A stretch of 64,000 nucleotides of DNA, taken from NCBI GenBank assembly GCA_052401645.1, contig CP198939.1, positions 1,054,001 through 1,118,000 on the forward strand. The letters are read 5' to 3'. This DNA is from Arsenophonus sp052401645 (GTDB lineage Bacteria; Pseudomonadota; Gammaproteobacteria; Enterobacterales; Enterobacteriaceae). Below the pieces are notes generated by a model. That model was not told the DNA's origin. It searched no databases and saw only the letters and a list, made by a program, of their open reading frames with translations. This document shows, piece by piece, positions 1-10,037 of the stretch (its first letter is position 1; each line of letters opens with the position of its first letter). The position numbers and the translations under genes were made by a program.

Positions 1-178
1 ATTTTAATTTAAATTTAAATAGATTAATAAGTCGACTATTAAATTTATTCTTTAAATCATATATAATCTATATTAATTAAATTTAATTAAATTATAATTT
101 AATATAAATTATCTTAATAATTAAAAATTAAATTTTACTAAATCATTAAAATAAGATTATTTCATGAAGGTTTATTTT
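1..178. other. Non-coding stretch downstream of guaA
   Basis: A+T-rich DNA with no gene. The one structured spot is around positions 26-47, where AGTCGACT is flanked by TTAAT and ATTAA with one bulged A. It could be a weak hairpin about 130 nt past the guaA stop on the minus strand. It lacks a T tract, so I do not call it a terminator. Confidence 0.5.
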
Positions 179-1756
179 TTATTCCCATTCAATTGTAGAT
201 GGTGGTTTTCCGCTAATATCATAAACTACTCTAGAGATACCAACAACTTCATTTATGATTCGATTTGAAACTAAAGCTAGAAAATCATATGGTAAATGAG
301 CCCAGTTAGCGGTCATGAAATCAATAGTTTTAATTGCTCTTAATGATATAATCCAATCATATATACGATTATCACCCATTACTCCAACAGAGCGTACTGG
401 TATAAAAATACTGAATGCTTGATTTACTTTATAATAAAGATTAGATTTATGTAACTCTTCAATAAAAATAGCATCTGCCTTTCTCAATAGATCACAATAA
501 GATTTTTTTACCTCACCAAGAACTCGCACAGCTAATCCAGGCCCAGGAAATGGATGTCGATGTAATATATCGTAAGGTAGTCCTAACTCTAAGCCAATCT
601 TACGTACTTCATCTTTAAATAAATCTTTTAATGGTTCGATTAATCCAAGTTTCATTTCTACTGGTAATCCACCTACATTGTGATGAGATTTAATAACATG
701 TTCTTTACCTGTTATTAAAATAGTAGATTCAATTATATCTGGATAAATAGTACCTTGTGCTAACCATTTAACATGTGTTTGTTTAGCTGCTTGTTCATTA
801 AATATCTTAATAAAAAGACGTCCGATTATTTTACGTTTTAACTCTGGTTCATTAATACCAATTAATGCATTAAGAAAACGATTTTCTGCTTTTACATGAA
901 TAATATTTAAATTAAATTTACTGTTAAATATGTTCATAACTTCTTTCACTTCATTTAAGCGTAATAAACCATTATCAACAAAGATACAAATTAACTTATT
1001 ACCAATAGCACGATCGAGTAATAACGCAGTAACTAATGAATCAATACCACCAGATAGTGCTAAAATAACACGATCATCACCAATTTTTTCTTTTAGTTTA
1101 AGTATTCTATTTTTAACAATCAATTCAGCATTCCAGTAAGCTTTACAATTACAAATTTTTAATACAAAATGTTTTAAAATCGTAATTCCTTGAGTAGTAT
1201 GTGTAACTTCAGGATGAAATTGAACACCATAGAAATGTTTTTTTTCATTAGCTATAATAGCAAATGGAGAATTATCTGTGCTAGCTATAACCTTAAAATC
1301 AATTGGAAGAGAAGTTACTTTATCCCCATGACTCATCCATACATCAAGTAGTGGTTTACCATCAGTACTTAGCCTATCATAAATATCATTAAATAGTTTA
1401 GAAGAATGCTGAATAGAAATTTGAGCATGCCCAAATTCTCGTTTATTAGAAATTTTAACTTGCCCACCTAATTGGATAGACATAATTTGCATACCGTAAC
1501 AAATACCTAATACAGGAACACCAGCCAAAAAAACATATTCAGGTACACGCGGCTTATTTTTCTCAGTAGTACTTTCTGGTCCACCAGAAAGTATAATTCC
1601 GTTTGGATTAAATTTATAAATTTGTTCAGTGGAAGAACTATATGCGAAAAGTTCACAATAAACTCCAATTTCACGAATACGACGAGCAATTAATTGGCTA
1701 TATTGTGAACCAAAATCGAGAATTAATATTCGATATTGATTAACTTTAGTTTTCAT
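179..1756 (-). CDS. guaA: GMP synthase (glutamine-hydrolysing)
   Basis: GuaA makes GMP from XMP, ATP and glutamine, the last step of guanine nucleotide synthesis in the cytosol. The 525 residues match the usual enterobacterial length. The N-terminal class I glutaminase domain has its triad intact: Cys86 in GICYGMQ, and His181 and Glu183 in FHPEVTH. The ATP pyrophosphatase domain follows, with the P-loop SGGIDS at 235-240, then the dimerisation domain ending in KPPSTIEWE. Residue 241 is Leu where the motif normally reads SGGxDSS, a change next to the ATP loop. The ATG start gives the expected N-terminus but has no good Shine-Dalgarno site. The gene lies 58 bp after guaB in the same direction, the classical guaBA operon, so it is probably transcribed with guaB. 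Confidence 0.97.
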   Translation of the reverse strand: MKTKVNQYRILILDFGSQYSQLIARRIREIGVYCELFAYSSSTEQIYKFNPNGIILSGGPESTTEKNKPRVPEYVFLAGVPVLGICYGMQIMSIQLGGQVKISNKREFGHAQISIQHSSKLFNDIYDRLSTDGKPLLDVWMSHGDKVTSLPIDFKVIASTDNSPFAIIANEKKHFYGVQFHPEVTHTTQGITILKHFVLKICNCKAYWNAELIVKNRILKLKEKIGDDRVILALSGGIDSLVTALLLDRAIGNKLICIFVDNGLLRLNEVKEVMNIFNSKFNLNIIHVKAENRFLNALIGINEPELKRKIIGRLFIKIFNEQAAKQTHVKWLAQGTIYPDIIESTILITGKEHVIKSHHNVGGLPVEMKLGLIEPLKDLFKDEVRKIGLELGLPYDILHRHPFPGPGLAVRVLGEVKKSYCDLLRKADAIFIEELHKSNLYYKVNQAFSIFIPVRSVGVMGDNRIYDWIISLRAIKTIDFMTANWAHLPYDFLALVSNRIINEVVGISRVVYDISGKPPSTIEWE

Positions 1757-1814
1757 TTAAGGAAAATTCCAAAATAAATAATAACTTTAAGATCTATAAA
1801 ATATTATTAATATT

Positions 1815-3275
1815 TTAACCTAAACGATAATTCGGTGATTCTTTTGTTATAATAACATCATGAACATGACTTTCTTGAATACCAGCACTACTAATTCTTA
1901 CAAATTCTGCTTTATTTCTTAATTCATCAATAGTTGCACAACCAGTTAGCCCCATACAAGAACGAAGACCACCCATTTGCTGATAAATAATATTTTTCAA
2001 TAATCCTTTATAAATAACTCGACCTTCTATTCCTTCAGGAACTAGTTTATTTGTAATGTTATCAGTTTGAAAATAACGATCTGATGAACCTTCTGACATT
2101 GCACCTAATGATCCCATTCCACGATAGGTCTTATAAGAACACCCTTGAAATAAGATTGTTTCTCCTGGTGACTCCTCAGTGCCAGCAAGCATTGAACCAA
2201 CCATAACACAAGAAGCTCCAGCAGCAAGTGCTTTAGCAATATCACCTGAAAATCGAATTCCTCCATCAGCAATTATCGGTATATTCATCCCGTTAAGCGC
2301 TTCAACTGCATCGGCAATAGCAGTGATTTGAGGTACACCAACACCTGTAACAATTCGTGTTGTACAGATAGAACCTGGACCAATACCTACTTTCACAGCA
2401 CTTACACCAGCTTCAACCAAGGCTTTAGCTCCTTCAGCTGTTGCAACATTACCGCCAATAATTGGTAAATCAGGATATTTTTTTCTGGTTTCTCGAATAC
2501 GTTGTAAAATATCTTGTGAATGTCCATGAGAAGAATCAATCAATAAAACATCAATACCAGCTGCAACTAATGCCTCAATACGTGATTCATTATCAGATCC
2601 ACCTCCGACCGCAGCACCAACTCGCAAACGACCTTGTTCATCTCTGCATGCATTTGGCTTATTTTCAATTTTTTGAAAATCTTTTACTATGATCATTCCG
2701 AATAGATTAAAGTTATCATCAACGACTAATGCTTTTTCTATACGATTTTCATATAATTTTCGTAAAACGATATCGCGACATTCGCTTTCTTTAACTGTAA
2801 GTAAATAAGGTTTAGTTGTCATTACCATAGTAACCGGTTGATCTAAATCTGTTACAAATCGAATGTCGCGACTTGTTATAATACCAATTAATTCTTTATT
2901 GTTAACAACAGGATAACTAGAAAAACCATTCTGTTCAACCATTTTATAGACTTCACGAATTGTAGTTTCAGGTGTAACGGTAAGAGGATTTATAACAATG
3001 CCACTTTTATGCTTCTTAACTCTAGTAACTTCTTCTGCATGACGCTTAACAGACATATTTTTATGAATAAAACCAATTCCACCCTCTTCAGCTAACGCAA
3101 TAGCTAAATTTGATTCTGTTACTGTATCCATAGCAGCAGAAAGCATTGGAATACTTAAGCAGATAGTGGAAGTTAATTTAGTTGATAAATCAGTAGTATT
3201 AGGTAATACATTCGAATGCGCAGGAACTAATGATACATCATCAAATGTTAGTGCTTCTTTCTTTATACGTAACAT
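1815..3275 (-). CDS. guaB: IMP dehydrogenase
   Basis: GuaB oxidises IMP to XMP with NAD+, the committed step toward GMP. The ATG at 3275 gives 486 residues starting MLRIKKEALTFDD, the known family N-terminus. A TTG two codons upstream (3281) is also open but would add a non-homologous Met-Leu. The barrel is split by a Bateman module of two CBS domains at about residues 91-203. The catalytic loop GPGSICTTRIVTG carries the active-site Cys at about 304. The end has the SGAGIQESHVHDV-type signature (here SSAGIQESHVHDV). It is first gene of guaBA. Upstream is a leader that can fold over the start codon (separate entry). Confidence 0.97.
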   Translation of the reverse strand: MLRIKKEALTFDDVSLVPAHSNVLPNTTDLSTKLTSTICLSIPMLSAAMDTVTESNLAIALAEEGGIGFIHKNMSVKRHAEEVTRVKKHKSGIVINPLTVTPETTIREVYKMVEQNGFSSYPVVNNKELIGIITSRDIRFVTDLDQPVTMVMTTKPYLLTVKESECRDIVLRKLYENRIEKALVVDDNFNLFGMIIVKDFQKIENKPNACRDEQGRLRVGAAVGGGSDNESRIEALVAAGIDVLLIDSSHGHSQDILQRIRETRKKYPDLPIIGGNVATAEGAKALVEAGVSAVKVGIGPGSICTTRIVTGVGVPQITAIADAVEALNGMNIPIIADGGIRFSGDIAKALAAGASCVMVGSMLAGTEESPGETILFQGCSYKTYRGMGSLGAMSEGSSDRYFQTDNITNKLVPEGIEGRVIYKGLLKNIIYQQMGGLRSCMGLTGCATIDELRNKAEFVRISSAGIQESHVHDVIITKESPNYRLG

Positions 3276-3337
3276 AAGCAATATTTAACCATGAAGAATG
3301 TGGAAAAAAAAAAGATAAAATATTGCTTAGGCAATAT
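3276..3337 (-). promoter_or_regulatory. guaB leader with two competing stems
   Basis: Read on the minus strand, an AAGCAATATTT element (3318-3328) is perfectly complementary to AAATATTGCTT (3276-3286), which ends directly at the guaB ATG. This 11-bp stem with a 31-nt loop would bury the ribosome-binding region. The upstream arm can instead pair with a third copy just before it: 3320-3326 with 3331-3337, 7 bp around a 4-nt loop. The two folds exclude each other. From memory, the E. coli guaB leader also carries GGCAATAT and, just before the ATG, GATATTGCCC, which suggests conservation; I could not check this. The complementarity is seen; a regulatory role is inferred. Confidence 0.45.
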
Positions 3338-5021
3338 ACATTACAAAATTTATTAACTCCAGAACTTTCTTATTAAAATTTATTTTTTCGATGAATACAA
3401 ATAAATTCTATCTCAAATTTATAGTTAAAATAGTAAAATAACTTATTTTAAAGAAATTTATTAATTAAAGTTTCAATTAATAATTTAATGAAAACTAAGT
3501 ATTTTAGGTTAAAGCTAATCTAAATTAACTTTATTTTTTTAAAATTTATTATTTATTTACAAATAAATGTATGTTAATCATAGATATATCTTTTTATATT
3601 AATATTGATTATAATTAGTTTATGGAAAATTATAATATTTTGTAAGTAACTATAAAAAAATATATTTATTAGATAAATAATAATAGTATTAAATATTTGT
3701 AATAATTTAATGTTTATATAATATATTCAATATTTTTATATATTTTAATAATTTTTAAAATATTCAATATATTTTAATTCAAAGATAATTATATATTATT
3801 TTAATAAATTAATAATAATATATAATTTATATCATTACTATAAATACTATTTTAATTTTATAAATATACTCTAAGATAATTAAGTAAAATAAATAAAGTT
3901 TAATTAATTCTTATATTACTTTTATTAAAACTCATTAATCTATGTAATATAGACTACTATCATGATAGTTTACTTTTATTAAAAATAATATTTACTATTT
4001 ATTTAACTTTTAAATTAAATATAAATTTCATAACCTACTTATTAATTAGTTAGAAATAATATAAATTAGTATTACTTTTTATTTTATTTTGATAATGATA
4101 AAATTTAAATATTAAATTTTATCATAAATTTTATTTTCTTTATAATAATACTCACTTACTTTTTCGTTATTAATTATAAAATTAAGAAATGAATAGTATA
4201 AATATTAATATTGATATCTTTTCTTTTGAAATTCTTTATAAATTAAGTTATTAAAAATAAACTAAATAGTACTGTGAAAATAGACAATTTTATTTTTAAT
4301 AAAATAAACAAAAACGTTTAAATAATTATTTAATAATATATATAAATCTTATTTTCAGTAGAAAAATAAGATTTATAAATTAAATCTTATTGACTAAATT
4401 ATATTTGAATATACATTCGTATTTTATTTTATATATATAGATATGTAATAAAATTATATTTTTCTAAAAAATTAATTTACTATTTTAATATAAATAACTA
4501 AATAACATTAAGTGTTTTTCTATTAACAGAATAAATAAAATGAAAGTATCTTTTAGATTTTATAAAAGAACTGTTTCTAACTTCAGTATTTAATTATAGA
4601 TAATTTTATTTAGTATTTTATGTAATTAATTATTATTAACTAATTTAAGTAATATTATTTTGTCTTTATTATAAAATTTACTTTTTACTATTTGATTCAA
4701 TTAATACCTTTAATTCATCTTAAATATTTTATAAATAGTTATTTTATAAAAAAATAGTAATTCCTATAATTATAGTTAATATATTTACTATATACAATTA
4801 AATGAACATGTTACAAAAAAGATATTAAAATTGATATAATTTATATTATTAATTTTTTTATTTAACTTCAACTATCTGAAAGTTAATAAATATAATATTA
4901 TATCTCTTATATTAATTATTTTATTGATATTTATTTAGTTATATATTAAGATATCGTAAGTTTATAAATTAAAAAATACTTTAATTAATTATTTTAATAA
5001 TAAAATTACTTAATTTAACTT
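3338..5021. other. Gene-free stretch between guaB and dapE
   Basis: About 1.7 kb of very A+T-rich DNA upstream of guaB and downstream of dapE (both minus). No protein of recognisable family in any frame and no tRNA-like segment. It holds one clear hairpin at 4341-4377 and a 14-nt palindrome at 3956-3969. The guaBA promoter must lie near its left end, but -10-like boxes are too frequent here to choose one. Confidence 0.7.
4341..4377. repeat. Inverted repeat, 15-bp perfect arms
   Basis: Arms 4341-4355 and 4363-4377 are perfect complements around a 7-nt loop (CAGTAGA). It lies in gene-free DNA about 645 nt past the dapE stop and 1.07 kb upstream of guaB, so it has no obvious gene partner. It could be a relic terminator or a product of template switching. 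Confidence 0.75.
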
Positions 5022-6161
5022 TTATTTTTCTAATAATATTTTTTTTATAATTTTATTATAAATAATGCATAATTGTTTTAAATCAAAAATACTAACACAT
5101 TCATTAACTTTGTGAATAGTTTTATTTAAATGACCAAGTTCAATGATTTGTGAACCCATTTTAGCAATAAAACGTGCATCAGATGTACCACCATCTGTTG
5201 ATAACAAAGGTTTATAATGGCAGCACTGTTCTATAACTTCGTTAACAATATTAAATAATTTACCTCTTTTAGTTAAAAATGGATTAGCAGATAACAACCA
5301 TTCAATTTTATAATTAAATTGATATTTTTTTAATATTATTTCAACTTTTTGATGAATTTCTTTCTCAGTCAGTTCATTACTAAAACGAAAATTGAATTTT
5401 ATAACTAATTCGCTAGGAATAACATTATTAGCAGTGTTATCGGAATAAATATCAAAAATTTGCATACTAGTAGGAGAAAAAAAAGCATTACCAATATCCC
5501 ATTTTTTATTAATTAATTCATTTAAAAATTGTAATGAACTATGTATGGGATTATTAGCTAAATGTGGATATGCGATATGCCCTTTAGTTCCTTTTATAAT
5601 TAATGTAGCAGTTAATGAACCTCGTCTACCATTCTTAATGATATCACCAAGTTTAACATGACTAGATGGTTCACCTATTATACAATATTTAATCTGTTCG
5701 TTACGCGTTATTAATTTATCAACTACTTTTGCCATCCCATTAATAGAATTATCCTCTTCATCAGATGTAATTAAGAAGGCTAATCGACCAGCATGATTAG
5801 GAAAATCGATAATAAATCTTTCTGCAGCAATAATCATTGCAGCAAGAGATCCTTTCATATCAACTGCTCCTCTACCATATAGTAGTCCGTTATTTAACGT
5901 TGGAGTAAAAGGGGGATAACGCCAATCTTGAATTTTTCCTGCTGGAACAACATCTGTATGACCTGCAAAAGCTAAAGTTTCACCTTGTGGTTCACCATGG
6001 TATGCCCATAGATTAGTGGTATTATCGAAGGACATAACTTCAATTGAAAAATCAAGTTTTTTTAATCTTTTAATTAAAATAATTTGACAACCATGGTCAT
6101 TTGGGCTAATAGAAGGTTGTTGAATAAGTTGTTTCGTAAGATTAAGAACTGGGCAAATCAT
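5022..6161 (-). CDS. dapE: Succinyl-diaminopimelate desuccinylase
   Basis: DapE removes succinate from N-succinyl-LL-diaminopimelate, giving LL-DAP for lysine and, after epimerisation, for peptidoglycan. At 379 residues it is about the family length (E. coli 375). It is an M20-type di-zinc hydrolase: His68 and Asp70 in GHTDVVP, the bridging Asp101 in GAVDMKG, the catalytic pair Glu135-Glu136 in TSDEEDN, Glu164 in GEPSS, and a late His in TIHKVNE are all present. The lid/dimerisation domain lies in the middle. The start MICPVLNLTKQL aligns with the family N-terminus and has AGAGAG upstream on the minus strand. It stands alone, with no gene within 1.7 kb on one side and 3 kb on the other. Confidence 0.96.
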   Translation of the reverse strand: MICPVLNLTKQLIQQPSISPNDHGCQIILIKRLKKLDFSIEVMSFDNTTNLWAYHGEPQGETLAFAGHTDVVPAGKIQDWRYPPFTPTLNNGLLYGRGAVDMKGSLAAMIIAAERFIIDFPNHAGRLAFLITSDEEDNSINGMAKVVDKLITRNEQIKYCIIGEPSSHVKLGDIIKNGRRGSLTATLIIKGTKGHIAYPHLANNPIHSSLQFLNELINKKWDIGNAFFSPTSMQIFDIYSDNTANNVIPSELVIKFNFRFSNELTEKEIHQKVEIILKKYQFNYKIEWLLSANPFLTKRGKLFNIVNEVIEQCCHYKPLLSTDGGTSDARFIAKMGSQIIELGHLNKTIHKVNECVSIFDLKQLCIIYNKIIKKILLEK

Positions 6162-7101
6162 AATTGATCTCTCTGATATATAATAAATTCTTACTATTTT
6201 ATTAAAATAAAGTATGTAGAGATTATATTTAGTATATAAATAACAAATTTTTTAATAAAAATGGATATATTTATTATTAATGTTAGTTATATTAATAATA
6301 TTTATCTTTACTTATCTTCCAATTTCCAAATTAATATTAGGTTTATTTATCATATTTAAGATTTGTTTCATTAAACATAAAATAAAAATTTTAAACTAAT
6401 TAAATTAATACTAAATTAGTATAATTTAATTATAAATTATATATATTAAACGATGTTTATCAACTTAAATCTTTTTTTAAAAAAAATATTTTTAATCTAT
6501 AAATTATGTAATTTATTAAAATTAATATAATAGATTTAATTTTATATATAGAAAAATATTTATGCAATTAAAATCATAATGTTGAGTTTTAGTATTTTTT
6601 TTTTAAAAGTAAAATACTTATTGAAGTATCATAAAATAGATCATAAAATAATTAATATATTTATTTTAATTAATTAATAAATCTACATATATGTATTTAT
6701 GGATAAGATTATGATAATTTTAATAAATTATTTTTTAATATTTAATAATATTTTAATCTATTCTAGTATTATTAATTATATATAAATAATAATACTTTAT
6801 TAAAAGTATTAGTTTATTTATATATTTCGAATATTAATTTTAATATTTTAATAAATAAAAATTAATCTATATATTTATCTATTTAAGCTAATAATAACAT
6901 TATTCTAATAATTAAATTTAATTTTTATTAATGAAGAAATTTCTATTTATATTTATTATTTAAAATACTAATAATTTTCATAAAATAAATAGTTATTTAT
7001 AATTTCTAGTTTTTTAAAAAAATATATAATTCATCATTATATTATTAAATAATAATTACTATTATAATCAATGCTACCTTAAACATATTTAAAGTTAATA
7101 A

Positions 7102-7136
7102 AAATAAACATTAATATATGATATTAATGTTTATTT
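7102..7136. repeat. Inverted repeat, 16-bp perfect arms
   Basis: Arms 7102-7117 and 7121-7136 are perfectly complementary with a 3-nt loop (ATG). It is the first of four hairpins in a 1.1-kb stretch of the dapE-lysO desert. Confidence 0.75.
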
Positions 7137-7714
7137 AATTTAAAATTAATAATTTTATATTAGATTATATATATTATATTAAAATGATATTTTTTAAAAT
7201 TTATTTATTATATATCTATAAATAAATCATATCTTTATAATATCTATTAATTTTAAACTTTTAAAGTTTTAAAAAATAAAGAAATTAATAAAGATATTAA
7301 TTAGATAATAAAAGTTTATTTTTTTAAAATAAAATATATCATTAAATTTGTGTTTATAAAATAATGATATAAATATAATTTATTTTATGATTTAATTTTA
7401 AATATTATTTGATAATATTAATTTTGTTTGTTATCATATTTTAAATTTTAATTGTTTTGATTAAAATTATTTAAAATATATAATGATATTATCTGCAGAT
7501 TATTAAGTCATAAATAATGACGTTTTAATAATAAAATTTTAGTTATATTATATATATAGAAAATTGTTAGAATAATATATGTTTTATTTTTATTGTTTAT
7601 TATATAAGATTTAATTAAAATTAAGAACTCAAATTATTGCCATTGCAAATATAAAATCTTATTATTACTAATTTTCTTTTTGTTTATTTTTTATTTTGAA
7701 TATATAGTTCATCT

Positions 7715-7745
7715 TTTAACTTTTTTTTTAAAAAAAAAAGTTAAA
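7715..7745. repeat. Inverted repeat with T9/A9 stem
   Basis: TTTAAC plus nine T faces nine A plus GTTAAA, a 15-bp stem around a single A. It is low complexity, so a chance origin is more likely than for the others. The run would also be prone to slippage and length variation. Confidence 0.6.
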
Positions 7746-7797
7746 TAAACTAAATTCGTTTTTAATAACTATTAATTTACAATTGTAATAATATTAT

Positions 7798-7832
7798 ATA
7801 TTTATGAAATATTTATGATATTTCATAAATAT
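7798..7832. repeat. Inverted repeat, 15-bp perfect arms
   Basis: Arms 7798-7812 and 7818-7832 are perfect complements with loop TTATG. The arm word ATTTATGAAATAT also recurs partly within the element. Confidence 0.7.
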
Positions 7833-8162
7833 TTCATTACAAAATGAAAGATATTTTTTTCTTAAAAATTTTTTATTGATTTATTTAATATAAAATATAT
7901 GAATATAATTAAAAGTAAACTTACTAATATTATTTACTATTTTTAGTTAGTGGTAATATTATTTATATCAATTCTAAATATATTATGGTAATAAAATATT
8001 ATTACATTTATAAAAATTACCTAGAATATAATTCTAACTTTTCATAGGAAAATATAAAAATTGTTACTTTATTATAGAAGTAAACGAAATAAATTTAATA
8101 TAATTAAATTTATTTATAGTTTTTTATAAAGTAAAATCATTATATTATATTATATTTACATA

Positions 8163-8203
8163 TAATTTCATAATATTTTAATTGTTAAAATATTATGAAA
8201 TTA
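8163..8203. repeat. Inverted repeat, 18-bp perfect arms
   Basis: Arms 8163-8180 and 8186-8203 pair without mismatch around loop ATTGT. It sits about 0.94 kb downstream of the lysO stop (lysO reads toward it), too far for an ordinary terminator. Confidence 0.75.
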
Positions 8204-9137
8204 GTTTTAAGATTTTCATCTTATAATTAGTTTTTATTTTAAAATTTTTATTAATCTGTTTATCTTTATATTTTCTTCAAAAAAAATAAACACATTATAA
8301 TTATTTGAAATTATAAATATTTTATAATTTATAATTACTAAAACTTATCTATAATATTATTCACTATTTTTTAGATTAATTTTTTTCTTTAATTTTAACT
8401 AATAATTTTCATGTTATTTTATGATATCATTTGAAACAAATTTCATAAAATTATATAATAATAATTATAAATATATCTAAAATTACTAATTTGATAGATG
8501 AAGCGTAAATAATATTTCAAAATATAGAAAATCAAAGATATAGTGTATAAAGTAGCTAAAAATTATTAATAAAATATTATATATAATATTTACTATAATA
8601 AAATAGATAACTGAAAAATAATAATTTTTAGATAAATATTATTAATAAATAAAAAATAATTAGTTGTAAATAATATCTATAATTATTTCATAAAACATTC
8701 AGGAATAATCAATAATAATTATTGAAAGAATTTCTATTTTTATCAGGATTTTATTTTAGAAAATAATCTATATATATAATTTATACAAAATAAGATAATA
8801 TCTAGAAATGAGAATTCTATAGTAGTGCATATGAATAGATAATTTATTTTTATTTAAGATTTTGAATTAGATTTTAATATCATAAAAATTCATTTTTCTT
8901 TAATAAAATTTTATTGCAATTGATATTAAAATAAAAAATATATATCAATATACATTATACTATTATTTAAATTTTAGGATTAATAAATTAATATAATGAT
9001 ATTAATCGTTTATATAAACTTACGTTTTTATATAATAAATAATATCATTATTAATAACAAAAATAAAATATATTTTATCCATATATTTATATTTAAATAT
9101 ATATTTTCAGTATTTTCTAAAAAATGATCATTAATAT

Positions 9138-10037
9138 TTATGTAAAGAAAACAATTAATAATGGAGTTAACAGACTTAATATAAAACCATGTACGATAGC
9201 AGCAGGTATAATGGAAACCCCACCGCTACGCTGCAATATTGGTAGCGCAAAGTCCATTGATGTTGAGCCACAAATCCCTAATGCAGTTGAACGAGATTGA
9301 TTGATAATAATAGGAATGAGCATAATAGCTGCTAATTCACGAATAAGATCGTTAAAAAAAGCAGTACTGCCAATGACTGGACCATAAATATCAGTAAGTA
9401 ATATTCCAGTTAATGAATACCAACCATAACCAGAAGCAATACATAATCCTACTTTAGTTGGTAAACTTAATAAAAATGCAGCTAAGATGCCTCCAAGTAG
9501 AGCACTAGATGCAACAATTATAGCAATTATTACTCCTCTAAAATTAATTAAAATTTCTCTAAGATAAATTTCATTGTTACGTAAATGACTACCAACTAGT
9601 AATAATAGGCAAATAAGTGTAATTTCAATGCCATATTTAGCATAAGATAAATATGGCCATCCAGTTAATCCTACTAAGAAACCTAATATCAATACGAAAC
9701 AAAGTAATAGTAAATTTAAAATCGTTTTTAATCGAAATAATGGTTTATTGATTTTATTTTTATTTATTTCCCATGGAAAGAATTTATCTAATAATAATAA
9801 AGAAATTATATTTGTGGTAAATATGCAACAAAAGAAAACAATTGTATGTATAAAAATTGAAGTAAGATGTATAATAATATTATCTAATAATGCCAATGTG
9901 ATTCCCATTAAAAATAAAATAATGTAAATAATATAACTTAATGAGCGATGAATGATCATTAAGTTTTTCTTATTTTTAAATCGAAAAAGATAGCCTAATA
10001 TTAACGGTAAAAGAATGATAAATAATTTTGAATACAT
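9138..10037 (-). CDS. lysO: L-lysine exporter
   Basis: LysO (formerly YbjE) is an inner-membrane exporter of lysine and toxic lysine analogues. The 299 residues equal the E. coli length. The whole chain is hydrophobic with about eight membrane segments. Family hallmarks are clear: FLMGITLALLDN near residue 45, the LVGSHLRNNE segment, GYGWYSLTGILLTD, STAFFNDLIREL, GICGSTSMDFALP and a C-terminus PAAIVHGFILS. The ATG at 10037 matches the family N-terminus; only a weak GATGGA precedes it. No neighbour within 2.9 kb. Keeping a lysine exporter in so reduced a chromosome, with dapE 3 kb away, hints at lysine release to a partner, which is inference. Confidence 0.93.
   Translation of the reverse strand: MYSKLFIILLPLILGYLFRFKNKKNLMIIHRSLSYIIYIILFLMGITLALLDNIIIHLTSIFIHTIVFFCCIFTTNIISLLLLDKFFPWEINKNKINKPLFRLKTILNLLLLCFVLILGFLVGLTGWPYLSYAKYGIEITLICLLLLVGSHLRNNEIYLREILINFRGVIIAIIVASSALLGGILAAFLLSLPTKVGLCIASGYGWYSLTGILLTDIYGPVIGSTAFFNDLIRELAAIMLIPIIINQSRSTALGICGSTSMDFALPILQRSGGVSIIPAAIVHGFILSLLTPLLIVFFT

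Larger units (their letters stand above)
6162..9137. other. Gene-free stretch between dapE and lysO
   Basis: About 3 kb with no recognisable gene or RNA. The A+T bias is extreme and stop codons occur in all frames. Four inverted repeats with arms of at least 15 bp fall between 7102 and 8203 (listed separately), a local cluster of hairpins in otherwise featureless DNA. Confidence 0.7.

Noticed and set aside
930..1139. Open frame on the plus strand inside guaA
   Set aside because: Shadow of the well-supported guaA gene on the other strand; product has no family likeness.
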